Shown: positions 24,971 through 34,056 of the stretch, in pieces
Layout: each line of letters begins with the position of its first letter
How positions within the stretch are numbered: position 1 is the stretch's first letter
Assembly (NCBI RefSeq): GCF_009695815.1
Contig: NZ_VUNE01000001.1
Coordinates: 863,118 to 927,117 of the forward strand
Source: Peptostreptococcus porci
GTDB taxonomy: Bacteria; Bacillota; Clostridia; Peptostreptococcales; Peptostreptococcaceae
Length of the DNA: 64,000 nucleotides
Reading direction: 5' to 3'
Position numbers and translations under genes: made by a program
The notes under the pieces: generated by a model
Databases searched by the model: none
What the model was told of the DNA's origin: nothing
What the model saw: only the letters and a program-made list of their open reading frames with translations

Positions 24971-26074
24971 TTAGACTGTCGGAAATAGTGAATAATATAT
25001 TGAAACCAGATTCGTCGCCTGATTTGCAACAGAATCCACTCTTACGTCGCCATTAATTCTTTTAAAATAGAACTTATATCCATATGTGATCTTTTTACCT
25101 GAGCCAAAATCGCCCTTATAGGCTTCAAACTTTAGTATATCACTCTTTATTTCCTTATCAAGGGTATTGAATGATAGATTGAAATCTATTTTATCATTAG
25201 ATCTCAGCGACTCAATAATCATCTCTGTCATAGCCAAATATCCTGCATATTTAAATCTGATATCCGGATTGTTTATACACGATAGATATGCATAAAACGA
25301 CGCCTCATCCTCTCTTGCCACACCTCTCTGATATGCCATGTATTTGCAAAGTATAAACGGCATATATTCTTTTGGTATAGATGTATTGATAACAATTTCA
25401 TTCATAAGCATAGAATACGTTCCATCCAATCCAAAATAATTTAACATATCATTGGATAGTGATTCCTTTGGTCTTGAGTATTTACCTGAAAGTTTTGGAA
25501 AAGCCTCAGATATAACATTGTATCCAACCTCTGCCTGCAAATACATTTCATCCAAGTTATCAAAATATTTTTTTTCTGAGCTTACAAACACCTTTTTTGA
25601 CTCCGATGCTTTCTCAGATAGTTGTTTAAACAAATCCATTCTTTTGGAGCTGTCGATATTCACATTCACATTTGTCGAGAATCTCGTATTGTATTTCTGA
25701 ACTAATTCGTCACCGAGAGTTGGTGTCTGATAATTCAAGCCGAATACAACAATATATATGAATAATAAGATGCTGAAAATGTTAAACGTTCCCCAAAACA
25801 ATCTAGCTACATACACAATCCATTTTTTTGGCGAGAACAAGTTTCTAATAAAGTTGATAAACACAATTAGCAACATTATGACGATAATTATAAGGATGAT
25901 CTCACTTATCGGAAGAGCAGTTTTGTTGCTAGTAACACTCATTTTTTCTCTAACAAATTTATTTATCAATTCTGTGTAAACAAAAGCATTTATGCCCTTG
26001 TATTTTGCCGATAATCCCAACAATATTGCAGATATTATCGCCAATAACACAGTCCATATTCTAAATTTAAACAA
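24971..26074 (-). CDS. DUF3810 membrane protein lacking the HExxH motif
   Basis: A 367-residue protein with three N-terminal membrane segments and an extracytoplasmic C-terminal domain. The overall sequence (LNYQTPTL, then QRGVAREDEASFYAYLSC) matches DUF3810, whose members carry HExxH-QRG-AREDEA, a gluzincin-like metalloprotease core. Here the five HExxH positions read KYMAY (residues 244-248), so both zinc histidines and the catalytic glutamate are gone while the flanks are kept. The start is taken as TTG 26074, with GGAGGTGA just upstream; ATG 26089 overlaps that site and lies about eight bases from a TATAAT box. Likely a pseudo-enzyme. Confidence 0.75.
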   Translation of the reverse strand: MFKFRIWTVLLAIISAILLGLSAKYKGINAFVYTELINKFVREKMSVTSNKTALPISEIILIIIVIMLLIVFINFIRNLFSPKKWIVYVARLFWGTFNIFSILLFIYIVVFGLNYQTPTLGDELVQKYNTRFSTNVNVNIDSSKRMDLFKQLSEKASESKKVFVSSEKKYFDNLDEMYLQAEVGYNVISEAFPKLSGKYSRPKESLSNDMLNYFGLDGTYSMLMNEIVINTSIPKEYMPFILCKYMAYQRGVAREDEASFYAYLSCINNPDIRFKYAGYLAMTEMIIESLRSNDKIDFNLSFNTLDKEIKSDILKFEAYKGDFGSGKKITYGYKFYFKRINGDVRVDSVANQATNLVSIYYSLFPTV

Positions 26075-26226
26075 TACAATCACCTCCATGGCAATAGTAT
26101 TATACCATAAATATTATGATTATTAAAGAAGAAGGATAATTTTGTTATTTATAATAAACTATACGAATTAATAATAAACTATACTAATTTATAATAAAGT
26201 ATTCGAATTTACTATAATAACATAAA

Positions 26227-27708
26227 CTAACTGTCCTTATTTTTTAGCAAATAATATTTCCTGAAAATGCCAAGGTCTTCATTTGCTCCGTCGAGAATTC
26301 TCCCCTGATAGACGATCTTTCCTTTCTTTTTATCAAATATGGTTATTATATCGAAATAAACATAGCTATTATGCAAGTTTTGAGGATTTTGCCCTAAACT
26401 TTCGTCTTTTATTGCGTGCATTCTATTATTTGATATACAAACTAGATAGTCGTCAATTGTCATCACCATCTTCTTATCCATATAATTTTGAATACTGTAT
26501 TTAAAACCGTAGTCATCAATCATATACTCGTTACTGTTATAGTATTTTTTGTTCATCTCCTTGACCTTCAAATTGCTATCTGATATTTTATACGAGAAAT
26601 CATTGAATACTATTTCAGTATTTTTGTTCGACAAAACTATAAACTCTCCGTCCTTTAAGGAAACTTCTAGCAAATTGAGAAAGTTGTCGTTATTGATAAC
26701 AGCCAAAGTAAGTTTTTTCTCTTTATCATCATATTTTTTTTCAAGAAATCCATTACGAATCTGAATAGTATCAAAAAACTTCAGGTAGTTTTCTTCTTTT
26801 TTCTTGTCAATTTTTCCAATTTCTTCAGTAGTGATTTTGGTAGTTTTATTATCTACTGTAAATACTTGCTTTATACTATTCGACTTTGAAAAGATAAAAG
26901 TCTTTTCAGATGTTGTGACAGCAAAGATATCGTCTTTCTCATTATATTTCCTTCTGTAATTCAATAATTCTTTTTCAGAATATGATTTTTTTTCAAGATC
27001 ATACTCAATAAAGAATATATTTCTACTATACTCCTTTTTCTCCAAAGCTTCTTTATCGTATTCATTACTATACTCAAAATCATTTACGCTTACAACAAGA
27101 CTCAATTTATTTCCATCGACACTGTAGTCAAGAACCTCTGATGTATACCTCTTGGGATTGATTGACTTATAAAGCTTTGAGTTACTATCCAAATCTATTT
27201 TTTTTAGATCTATTCCATCATAATAACCATTACTAAATAAAGAAATTGTCACCTTTTTTTCTTCGGTATTTTTTTCTATAAGGAATTTGCTATTTGATGT
27301 AATTATTTTATCCGCATTCGTACTTCCATCTGAAAGCTTCTCTAACGAATCATCAAGCTTTATCTCGTATTTTTCCTTATCATTTAGCTTTATAAAATCT
27401 TTTCCATACTCCAATTTAAAATCCTTGGGCTTAGATGAGCAAAGCTGAAGCGAATTTATTGAGTATGTTTTTTTTCCTCTCATTTCATAGATAGTTGGGT
27501 TGTATTTTATATTTCTATCCTTTGAAAGTTCAAGAGCATCATCAACATTTACATGAATTAGTTTCACCTCATCTAATATCCTTTCGTCACCCTTTATTGT
27601 ATCGACTACTATCTCGTTGGAAGCCGATGAAATTTTTGCTGACACAAATATAAAGGTTGCTATAAGTGAAATGATTATCGCATAGCCTAAATATGCTTTA
27701 TTTTTCAT
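26227..27708 (-). CDS. Exported protein of the ABC operon, function unknown
   Basis: A 493-residue protein with one N-terminal membrane segment (about 7-27) and a large outer domain rich in lysine, aspartate and serine, with many short beta-type stretches (for example KEKYEIKLDDSLEKL). The lipoprotein cysteine is absent, so it is a membrane-anchored protein. It is the last gene of the GntR/ABC operon and begins one base after the second permease ends. I recognise no family. It could sense or bind the transported compound, or act on the wall beside the transporter. Confidence 0.7.
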   Translation of the reverse strand: MKNKAYLGYAIIISLIATFIFVSAKISSASNEIVVDTIKGDERILDEVKLIHVNVDDALELSKDRNIKYNPTIYEMRGKKTYSINSLQLCSSKPKDFKLEYGKDFIKLNDKEKYEIKLDDSLEKLSDGSTNADKIITSNSKFLIEKNTEEKKVTISLFSNGYYDGIDLKKIDLDSNSKLYKSINPKRYTSEVLDYSVDGNKLSLVVSVNDFEYSNEYDKEALEKKEYSRNIFFIEYDLEKKSYSEKELLNYRRKYNEKDDIFAVTTSEKTFIFSKSNSIKQVFTVDNKTTKITTEEIGKIDKKKEENYLKFFDTIQIRNGFLEKKYDDKEKKLTLAVINNDNFLNLLEVSLKDGEFIVLSNKNTEIVFNDFSYKISDSNLKVKEMNKKYYNSNEYMIDDYGFKYSIQNYMDKKMVMTIDDYLVCISNNRMHAIKDESLGQNPQNLHNSYVYFDIITIFDKKKGKIVYQGRILDGANEDLGIFRKYYLLKNKDS

Positions 27709-28584
27709 CTAAATTCCTCCCCTCACTCTATTTTTCGTCATAATACAGTCTACGAAAAATAATACAGCAGCAATTGCTAAAACTAAAGAATTTATCAGAG
27801 CTTCATTATTATAAAAGAATCTAAACCCAATGTCTTCAGTCAAAACTATTAAACCACCCATTATTGCACAGAAGAACAATAACAGCAAGCAAAATAAAAT
27901 CTTGTTTTTAAATGCACTCTTGTTTTCATTTATGTAAACAATGCTTGTGATTGTCTGCGTGTAGACTACGCTCGCAAACATAATCACAAATGTAACGATC
28001 ATAACCCTAGAAAAGTCTGTCGGGAAAAAAGTATTGTAGTTGACCTTTGATAACAACGCCAGACTAGAGTTATATGTGTTTTTATACACTTGACCCAATA
28101 CAAAGTTTATAGCAATAGCCGAAATATTCATCAGAACTTGAAACAATAGGTACAAGCTAAAGCCACACAGTATTTTTGAAATTTTAAGCTTTGCTATTTT
28201 AACTGGCATTAAATACTCAATATAGAAGCTTTTGTTTTTCTTTTTGTAGCTTCTTGCTACTATATCTATCGACATCAACACGCAAAATAGGCTACCACCG
28301 TAATAATATATCAAAACAAATGAAATAGATCCAATCTTTTGATAATCAATAGTGTTGACCGCATATTGCTCCAATAATATTTTCAAAGACTCTGGAGTTG
28401 AAGTATTATTAACAAAAATATTTACAATATTCCTAAATTCACCAATAGGTAATTCATAAAATATCGGTAAATATACACTCGATACCATAAAAATGTTGAA
28501 CATCAAAACGGCTACTAGTACAGCAAATATCTTATTTTTATTTTTCATTAATTCGTAATAATAAAGCTTCATTATCTCATTCAT
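27709..28584 (-). CDS. ABC-2 type permease (Ytr-like operon)
   Basis: A 291-residue membrane protein with about six segments, starting MNEIMKLYYYELMKNKNK, typical of ABC-2 permeases. It has a large outer loop after the first segment (about 35-90). It follows another permease by 14 bases and is part of an operon of GntR regulator, ATPase, two permeases and an exported protein. This is like ytrABCD of Bacillus, which responds to cell-wall-active compounds. Substrate not known. Confidence 0.8.
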   Translation of the reverse strand: MNEIMKLYYYELMKNKNKIFAVLVAVLMFNIFMVSSVYLPIFYELPIGEFRNIVNIFVNNTSTPESLKILLEQYAVNTIDYQKIGSISFVLIYYYGGSLFCVLMSIDIVARSYKKKNKSFYIEYLMPVKIAKLKISKILCGFSLYLLFQVLMNISAIAINFVLGQVYKNTYNSSLALLSKVNYNTFFPTDFSRVMIVTFVIMFASVVYTQTITSIVYINENKSAFKNKILFCLLLLFFCAIMGGLIVLTEDIGFRFFYNNEALINSLVLAIAAVLFFVDCIMTKNRVRGGI

Positions 28585-28598
28585 ATTATTACCCCCTA

Positions 28599-29438
28599 CT
28601 AAAAATCCAGTTTATTATTGTAGAAATACATTGAATAAAACGAATATCCAATCAATAAAGCTATCGAGTTTATTAGGCTCAACCTACTGAAAGGCTCAAC
28701 CAATACTACCAAGCCATAATATATTATTTTCGTCAAATCTAACACTGGAGAAAAGACGATGGCAAATAATATTATTATAAACAATACTATTAGGAACTTT
28801 TTTCCAAATCTATAAACATTTATCATCATAAACATTAAAAATGCAACCAAGGCTGGTATTGTTACCAATATTCTGTATGCAAAATCTTCAAGCACGAAAA
28901 AAATTGTATTGTAATTTTTTATTCGCATAACAAAATCGCCAAAGTTTGAAACATCATCAAATAATGTAAATTGATAAAATGCCCCATATTGTGCCAAAAG
29001 ATGCATCAAATATTTAAAGTAAATAAACAAGCATAAGTATGCAACGATATATTGTATTATCATAAAGGCAGTAACTTCCAAAAAGAATATAATACAATGG
29101 TATTCCCTTCTGACAGGAAGCTGAATCATTATATATGTCGATCCGTCATCGTTGTACAATCTATTATAGCTTGCTATAATAATAAACAAAATACAAAGAA
29201 ATACAAGTATGAATGGTACCAAACCAATTAAAAAACTTGGCATAATAAGTTGACCGACATTCTTCTCATTTGCAAGCGACTCACTCTTTGCCAAAAAATT
29301 TTGCATATTGTGATTTGAAATAAGACATATAATAAGGGTTGACATCCCTGAAATTAAAAACCCCAGCATAGATGCAAATGCCAGCAAAGCTTTATCTCTT
29401 TTAAGGTTAATTGCAATAAGCTTATAGAAGTTACTCAT
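28599..29438 (-). CDS. ABC-2 type permease (Ytr-like operon)
   Basis: A 279-residue permease with about six membrane segments (N-terminal MSNFYKLIAINLKRDKALL, then GFLISGMSTLIICLIS). Its start overlaps the end of the ATPase gene by eight bases. It presumably pairs with the next permease as an unlike dimer. Confidence 0.78.
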   Translation of the reverse strand: MSNFYKLIAINLKRDKALLAFASMLGFLISGMSTLIICLISNHNMQNFLAKSESLANEKNVGQLIMPSFLIGLVPFILVFLCILFIIIASYNRLYNDDGSTYIMIQLPVRREYHCIIFFLEVTAFMIIQYIVAYLCLFIYFKYLMHLLAQYGAFYQFTLFDDVSNFGDFVMRIKNYNTIFFVLEDFAYRILVTIPALVAFLMFMMINVYRFGKKFLIVLFIIILFAIVFSPVLDLTKIIYYGLVVLVEPFSRLSLINSIALLIGYSFYSMYFYNNKLDF

Positions 29439-30150
29439 TTAAAGTCACCTCTCTCAATTTTTGAAGTATCGATTTGCCCTCTAAATATCTCATTTCTTCT
29501 GCGTCAAAGCTGCTGACAATCCTTCCATCACTTAAAATGAATACATGGTCAACAATTGATTCTATTTCACTTATTTCATGAGTAGTGAATACAACTGATT
29601 GGTTTTCGTTCATATATTTTGCTATTAAGCTTACAAACTCTTCCCTTTTGAATATATCTATCCCACTAAAAGGCTCGTCGAGAAGTATATACTTCAAATC
29701 AAGTGAAAAAGCGAGCATTAATTTGACTTTAGCGATATTTCCCCTTGAAAGATTGTCAATAATATCCTCTCTTTTTATATTGAAAAACTCCATCATATCC
29801 TCTGCCTTTTCATCATTCCAGCTCGGATAGAAATCCTTGTAAAACGATATCATTTGTCCTACTGTAAATCCTGGAAAATGTGTCTCCGTATCAGGAACAA
29901 AGATTAAATGACTATTTACAAATCTGTTGATTGGCTTGTCATCAATGATTATTGAGCCAGAATTTGGTTTTATTATACCTGCCAAGCATTTTAACAAAGT
30001 CGATTTACCAGCACCATTAATACCTAAAATAGCAGTAATCTTGCCCTCAGCTATATTTAAGCTAACGTTATCCAGCGCATAATCGACGTATTTTCTTTTA
30101 TTTATCAATGGCTTTTTATATTTTTTCGTCAAGTTTTTTACTTGTATCAT
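29431..30150 (-). CDS. ABC transporter ATP-binding protein (Ytr-like operon)
   Basis: A 239-residue ABC ATPase. Walker A is GINGAGKST, the signature is LSRGN (a variant of LSGGQ, common in YtrB/BcrA types), Walker B is YILLDEPFSGID, and the H-loop is TTHEISEIE. GGGGGAGAG precedes the ATG. Its start lies 35 bases inside the end of the GntR gene, so the pair is coupled. It energises the two permeases downstream. Confidence 0.92.
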   Translation of the reverse strand: MIQVKNLTKKYKKPLINKRKYVDYALDNVSLNIAEGKITAILGINGAGKSTLLKCLAGIIKPNSGSIIIDDKPINRFVNSHLIFVPDTETHFPGFTVGQMISFYKDFYPSWNDEKAEDMMEFFNIKREDIIDNLSRGNIAKVKLMLAFSLDLKYILLDEPFSGIDIFKREEFVSLIAKYMNENQSVVFTTHEISEIESIVDHVFILSDGRIVSSFDAEEMRYLEGKSILQKLREVTLNE

Positions 30151-30547
30151 CTATCTCTCCCCCTTCATATATTTCATCAAAATTGTCATAATAATAATCT
30201 ATTAATTGAATCACTTCTTTCTTTTCTGTATTTATTGATTTCATTGTTCTAATAAAATCGATTACTGGTTCTTTAATATACTGTTTCTTCAATTCCGAAA
30301 TTACAGAAAGATCACTAGTAATTTTACTGAGTCTATTCTTTTCCGTACATATTAATCCAATATCCTCCATATATGAATATGCCTTTTGAACTGTATTTAG
30401 ATTTACCTTAAGCTCAGCTGCCAACTCTCTTCTCGAAGGAATTACGTCACCACATACAAGCTTGCCTACAAAAACCATCGCTTCAAAGTTTTTAGTTATT
30501 TGTAAATATATAGGTGAATTATTATTAAATATGATTGATTTATACAA
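30116..30547 (-). CDS. GntR family regulator, YtrA type
   Basis: A 143-residue repressor with an N-terminal winged helix (PIYLQITKNFEAMV, then SRRELAAELKVNLNTVQKAYSYME) and the short C-terminal dimer helix pair that defines the YtrA subfamily. The start is a TTG at 30547 after GGAGGGAAGG; an earlier in-frame TTG at 30565 overlaps this site. Two tandem palindromes over the promoter are the obvious binding sites, so it should repress its own ABC operon until a ligand or wall stress releases it. Confidence 0.85.
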   Translation of the reverse strand: MYKSIIFNNNSPIYLQITKNFEAMVFVGKLVCGDVIPSRRELAAELKVNLNTVQKAYSYMEDIGLICTEKNRLSKITSDLSVISELKKQYIKEPVIDFIRTMKSINTEKKEVIQLIDYYYDNFDEIYEGGEIDDTSKKLDEKI

Positions 30548-30572
30548 AACCTTCCCTCCTCTCAAACAAAAA

Positions 30573-30592
30573 TGTACTATAGATGTAGTACA
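30573..30592. promoter_or_regulatory. Operator 1 of the GntR/ABC operon
   Basis: A perfect palindrome TGTACTA-N6-TAGTACA (arms 30573-30579 and 30586-30592), between the promoter and the ribosome binding site of the regulator gene. Confidence 0.75.
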
Positions 30593-30600
30593 CCTTTAAG

Positions 30601-30620
30601 TGTATTATACCTATAGTACA
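30601..30620. promoter_or_regulatory. Operator 2 of the GntR/ABC operon
   Basis: TGTATTA-N6-TAGTACA (arms 30601-30607 and 30614-30620), the same design as operator 1 with one mismatch, 28 bases away. The -10 box lies inside it. Confidence 0.75.
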
Positions 30621-30633
30621 TTCAAAATGTCAA
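30604..30633 (-). promoter_or_regulatory. Sigma-A promoter of the GntR/ABC operon
   Basis: Minus-strand TTGACA (30628-30633) and TATAAT (30604-30609), both perfect, with an 18-base spacer. Operator 2 covers the -10 and operator 1 covers the start of transcription. Confidence 0.8.
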
Positions 30634-30728
30634 TATTGTTTTTTTATTTTTTATAGAAATTTTTTTATAAATCAGTGACAAGCTCGATATAAACTTGTTC
30701 TAAACTTGTTATATACTTCTCATTGTCA

Positions 30729-31019
30729 CTACCCTAAAAAGTATACAGAAAAATCAATTTCAAAGCTAGAAATCAATGACAAATCTCCTGTTATTAGCTT
30801 TTCCTTTTCCTGTTTTTTTAGCTTTTTTATTCTCTTTTCCAATTTCATAGCATCACTTTTCGACTTGAGCTGAAAAACAATTTCTGTTTTTTTATACTTC
30901 CTTGCTCTGACATACTTTGATCCGATTGAGCATTTATGTTCATCTATTCTCCTATCAATATCCGTTGTATATCCACAGTACAAAGAATCGTCCATACATC
31001 TTATTATATACGTAAACAT
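30729..31019 (-). CDS. GIY-YIG domain protein (UPF0213 type)
   Basis: A 96-residue, single-domain GIY-YIG nuclease-fold protein. YIIRCMD and YCGYT form the two-strand GIY-YIG core, R23/R24 follow in DIDRRIDEH, and an EKRIKKL helix carries the catalytic glutamate region. Such small proteins are close to YhbQ and UPF0213. It follows the NUDIX gene by 26 bases, likely in one transcript. Nuclease activity is assumed from the family. Confidence 0.85.
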   Translation of the reverse strand: MFTYIIRCMDDSLYCGYTTDIDRRIDEHKCSIGSKYVRARKYKKTEIVFQLKSKSDAMKLEKRIKKLKKQEKEKLITGDLSLISSFEIDFSVYFLG

Positions 31020-31045
31020 AGGTACATTCCATGCCTTAACATTGT

Positions 31046-31657
31046 TTAAAGCTTATTTCCATCAACAAAGCTTCTCAGTACCAGCCATGCTTTTGTATCA
31101 AAATTATGATTTTCCAAGAGCAATTTTTTTGCTTCATCTTTCGTTACAAAAAAAGGTTTGATATTTTCACTTTCTTCTTGGTTTTTCTCAGTTATCACAC
31201 CTCTTACTCTACCAAACAGCATCGAGATAGATTCGTCAGACATTCCCACTGATGGATACGTTCGCTTTGATGACCTTTCCCTATCAATATCATAAAGCTC
31301 AAGACCCGTTTCTTCAAAAAGCTCTCTTCTTGCAGCTTTTTCAATATCTTCACCTGCATCCACCAAGCCTGCTGGAAGTGATATAATATAGTCGTTTATC
31401 GGTATTCTAAATTCTTTAATAAGCAATAGCCTATCCTCTGCATCATCATACCCTACAATTACGACTGCATCAGATGCATAATTATCTTTCTCGAAAATAA
31501 GTTTTTTATATGAATCGATAGTCTTTCTTGATGCAACTATCCAGTATTTTTCATTTCCTAAGTATGTTTTGTATATCACCTTAAATAAATTAAGAAATTT
31601 TGATTCAAAGATGACCTCGACATTTATTATTTCATTTTTTTTATTTTCTGATTTCAT
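31046..31657 (-). CDS. NUDIX hydrolase, ADP-ribose pyrophosphatase type
   Basis: A 203-residue NUDIX protein. The box at residues 97-119 is complete (G97, E103, R111-E112, E115-E116, G118), so the metal site is intact. The preceding SLPAG is typical of the ADP-ribose pyrophosphatase branch. AAGGAG precedes the ATG. It probably hydrolyses ADP-ribose or a related nucleotide sugar. Upstream is a divergent small gene. Confidence 0.85.
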   Translation of the reverse strand: MKSENKKNEIINVEVIFESKFLNLFKVIYKTYLGNEKYWIVASRKTIDSYKKLIFEKDNYASDAVVIVGYDDAEDRLLLIKEFRIPINDYIISLPAGLVDAGEDIEKAARRELFEETGLELYDIDRERSSKRTYPSVGMSDESISMLFGRVRGVITEKNQEESENIKPFFVTKDEAKKLLLENHNFDTKAWLVLRSFVDGNKL

Positions 31658-31769
31658 TTTTTCTCCTTAAATTATTTACATATTCTTCCAGTGGGTATAT
31701 AATTGAAATAGGAATATATAGTTTTATATTTTATTTGAAATTATTTGTTTTTGAAGGGAGAGATCGTTA

Positions 31770-32045
31770 ATGCGTAATCAAACACAAAAATTAAGAAAAA
31801 CAGTCGCAAATGTAACATTTCACGAATTTATCAAGGATCATTTAGATGATTTTGTAGAAGTGAATACATATCTAACAAAATCAAAGCTTTATGGTGTAAT
31901 TGCTGATTATGATAATATCTCTCTAACGCTTTCTGTGACACGCTTGGACAAGGAAAAGAAAGATGCTATCGGCGGTAAAAATGATACTAGAAAGGAAATG
32001 CTTTATATTCCTGTTAGCTCGATAAAATCGATCAAAAAACTATAG
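31770..32045 (+). CDS. Small protein with possible Sm/Hfq-like fold
   Basis: A 91-residue protein of no family I can name. Residues 19-91 read like an Sm barrel: a helix and strand (FHEFIKDHLDDFVEVNTYL), then KLYGVIADYDNISLTLSV, where Sm proteins have the G-x-x-x-x-x-D strand-turn, then a variable lysine-rich loop, and finally LYIPVSSIKSIKKL, like the Sm2 end strand. AGGGAG precedes the ATG, and a perfect hairpin ends it. RNA binding is only an inference from this pattern. Confidence 0.55.
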   Translation: MRNQTQKLRKTVANVTFHEFIKDHLDDFVEVNTYLTKSKLYGVIADYDNISLTLSVTRLDKEKKDAIGGKNDTRKEMLYIPVSSIKSIKKL

Positions 32046-32060
32046 TACTGTTAACTATTT

Positions 32061-32103
32061 AGCTATAATGGATGGTCAATACCATCCATTATAGCTTTTA
32101 TTT
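32061..32103. terminator. Strong bidirectional terminator
   Basis: A perfect 16-bp stem, AGCTATAATGGATGGT (32061-32076) with its complement (32081-32096), loop CAAT, then TTTTATTTT. It serves the small plus-strand gene and could also stop minus-strand transcripts of the mrp gene, which ends at 32120. Confidence 0.92.
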
Positions 32104-32119
32104 TCTGCAGAAAATTATT

Positions 32120-32953
32120 CTATCTCAAAAACATTCTGAGTTTATTTTTCTTGCAAAATACCTCAATCTTCTCAGTCATAGCTTCAACTGTACCTCTTAC
32201 GTCTTCACTTAGACTATCATTAGTTCTGCTGTAATTAATTATTTCTTTTGTCATAGGAAGCTCACCAAGTAATTCCAAATTCATTTCACTAAGGAATGCT
32301 TCCATTTCGGGTGCTTCAAATATTTCAATTTTTTCTGAACATCCAGGACATTTAACATAGCTCATATTTTGTACCAGTCCAATTACTGGAACCTTTAATT
32401 GATTTGCCATATTAACAGCCTTTGCAACAATCATAGAAACCAAATTCTGAGGTATTGATACCATCACTATCCCAGTCAATGGTATTGATTGCATAACTGT
32501 CAATGCGACATCTCCAGTGCCAGGAGGCATATCGATCAACAAATAGTCTAGCTCCTCCCATAATACGTCGTTATAAAACTGCTGAACTATATTGCCGATC
32601 ATTGGACCTCTCCAAATTACTGGTGAATTTTCATCTTCAATCAAAAAATTTAGAGAAATCATCTTTATTCCCTCATCTGAAACGACAGGTATTATTGAAT
32701 TGTTTGAAGAGAATGCTCTAATATCCTCCATGTTCATCAATCTTGGAATACTTGGTCCAGTTATATCTGCATCTAGTATTCCAACTTTATAGCCCTTATT
32801 GTTTAATTCTCTTGCAATTAGAGTTGTTACAGTCGATTTTCCCACTCCACCTTTACCACTCATTACACCGATGATATTTTTTATTTTATTAGAATTGCCG
32901 TTATTAGGTGAACTGCTGTTACCTATAGCTGCATTTTCGTTTACTTCACTCAT
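32120..32953 (-). CDS. mrp: Mrp/NBP35 family Fe-S carrier ATPase
   Basis: A 277-residue P-loop ATPase. The deviant Walker A is GKGGVGKS at 33-40, followed by DADITGPSIPR and DMPPGTGDVAL. C202 and C205 (CPGC) form the cluster-bridging pair at the dimer interface. Residues 1-25 are a flexible S/N-rich head. It carries [4Fe-4S] clusters to target enzymes. GGAGG precedes the ATG, and adenosine deaminase lies 35 bases upstream in the same direction. Confidence 0.92.
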   Translation of the reverse strand: MSEVNENAAIGNSSSPNNGNSNKIKNIIGVMSGKGGVGKSTVTTLIARELNNKGYKVGILDADITGPSIPRLMNMEDIRAFSSNNSIIPVVSDEGIKMISLNFLIEDENSPVIWRGPMIGNIVQQFYNDVLWEELDYLLIDMPPGTGDVALTVMQSIPLTGIVMVSIPQNLVSMIVAKAVNMANQLKVPVIGLVQNMSYVKCPGCSEKIEIFEAPEMEAFLSEMNLELLGELPMTKEIINYSRTNDSLSEDVRGTVEAMTEKIEVFCKKNKLRMFLR

Positions 32954-32988
32954 AAAACTACCTCCAATTTTAATATGATTTTTATTAC

Positions 32989-34056
32989 TTAGATACCCAA
33001 AAACTCATGGTAATATTCTTCAAAATTCCGTTTTAATCGACACTTAACTTCATCTGAAGCAAATGAACTCTCCACTGTATTATAGTATATTTTTTTATAT
33101 GAGTCCATATCAAGTCCAAATACAGAGTCTATCAAATTCAATTCTTTCGTCATGGTCGTATTTGACACCGTTCTATTGTCAGTGTTTATTGAAATACCTA
33201 TTCCATCCTTCAAATAGTCAATTACAGGGTGTAAATTAATATTTACTATAGTATTTGTATCTACATTGCTAGTCGGGCAAACTTCTAGCAAAATATTATT
33301 TTTCTTTACGATATCATATGCATTTTGACTATCGTTTATCCTTATTCCATGACCTATTCTCTGAGCACCCAGCAATGTAATGGCATCATATACATTCTTT
33401 CCTGATGCTGCTTCACCTGCGTGAACAGTAATGTTGTAGCCGAGCGTGCGTGCAAGCTTCATTGCCTCAATAAATTTTTTTGCAAAGCCCTCGTCCTCTG
33501 GACCTGCCAAATCTATACCGACTATTCCCTTGCCTATGAATTTTTCTCCAGCTTTTATCGTATCGATGGCAGCTTTTTCCGAATAATTCTTCATACAACA
33601 TAAAATAATACCACCCTCGATGCCAAAATCAGCTTTTGCCCTATTCATACCATTTATTGATGATTCTATAACCTCGTGCAAGGATAGCCCCAATTTTGTG
33701 TGGAGAATTGGAGCAAACCTCAACTCGAGATACTTGACATTTTCCTCGCTGGCATCTTGAAATACCTCATACGTGAATCTCTCAATTGATCTTCTTGTCT
33801 GCATTACCATGAGTGGAAGCTCAAAGCAGCTTAGGTATTCAACCAATGAACTACAATTTTCTGGAACGGTAAGTAATTCTGTTATCTTATCCACATTCAA
33901 ATCAGCATTTTCAGATTCAATTACTTTTAATTCATCTAACACACTTTCTGGTCTTAACGAGCCATCTAAATGACAATGTAGCTCTATCTTTGGAGCTTTT
34001 TTGTAATCAGTCTTGTTTGTTATCATATCTTTTTTATCGGTTGTTCTCTTACTCAT
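32989..34056 (-). CDS. add: Adenosine deaminase
   Basis: A 355-residue metal enzyme that turns adenosine into inosine. The metal ligands H27 and H29 (ELHCHLDGSL), the HAGEAASG block with the third histidine and catalytic glutamate, RIGHGIRI, the CPTSN motif and the NTDNRTVS aspartate are all present. ATG 34056 follows GGAGGT, and the earlier ATG overlaps that site. Purine salvage fits a nutrient-scavenging life. Confidence 0.92.
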   Translation of the reverse strand: MSKRTTDKKDMITNKTDYKKAPKIELHCHLDGSLRPESVLDELKVIESENADLNVDKITELLTVPENCSSLVEYLSCFELPLMVMQTRRSIERFTYEVFQDASEENVKYLELRFAPILHTKLGLSLHEVIESSINGMNRAKADFGIEGGIILCCMKNYSEKAAIDTIKAGEKFIGKGIVGIDLAGPEDEGFAKKFIEAMKLARTLGYNITVHAGEAASGKNVYDAITLLGAQRIGHGIRINDSQNAYDIVKKNNILLEVCPTSNVDTNTIVNINLHPVIDYLKDGIGISINTDNRTVSNTTMTKELNLIDSVFGLDMDSYKKIYYNTVESSFASDEVKCRLKRNFEEYYHEFLGI

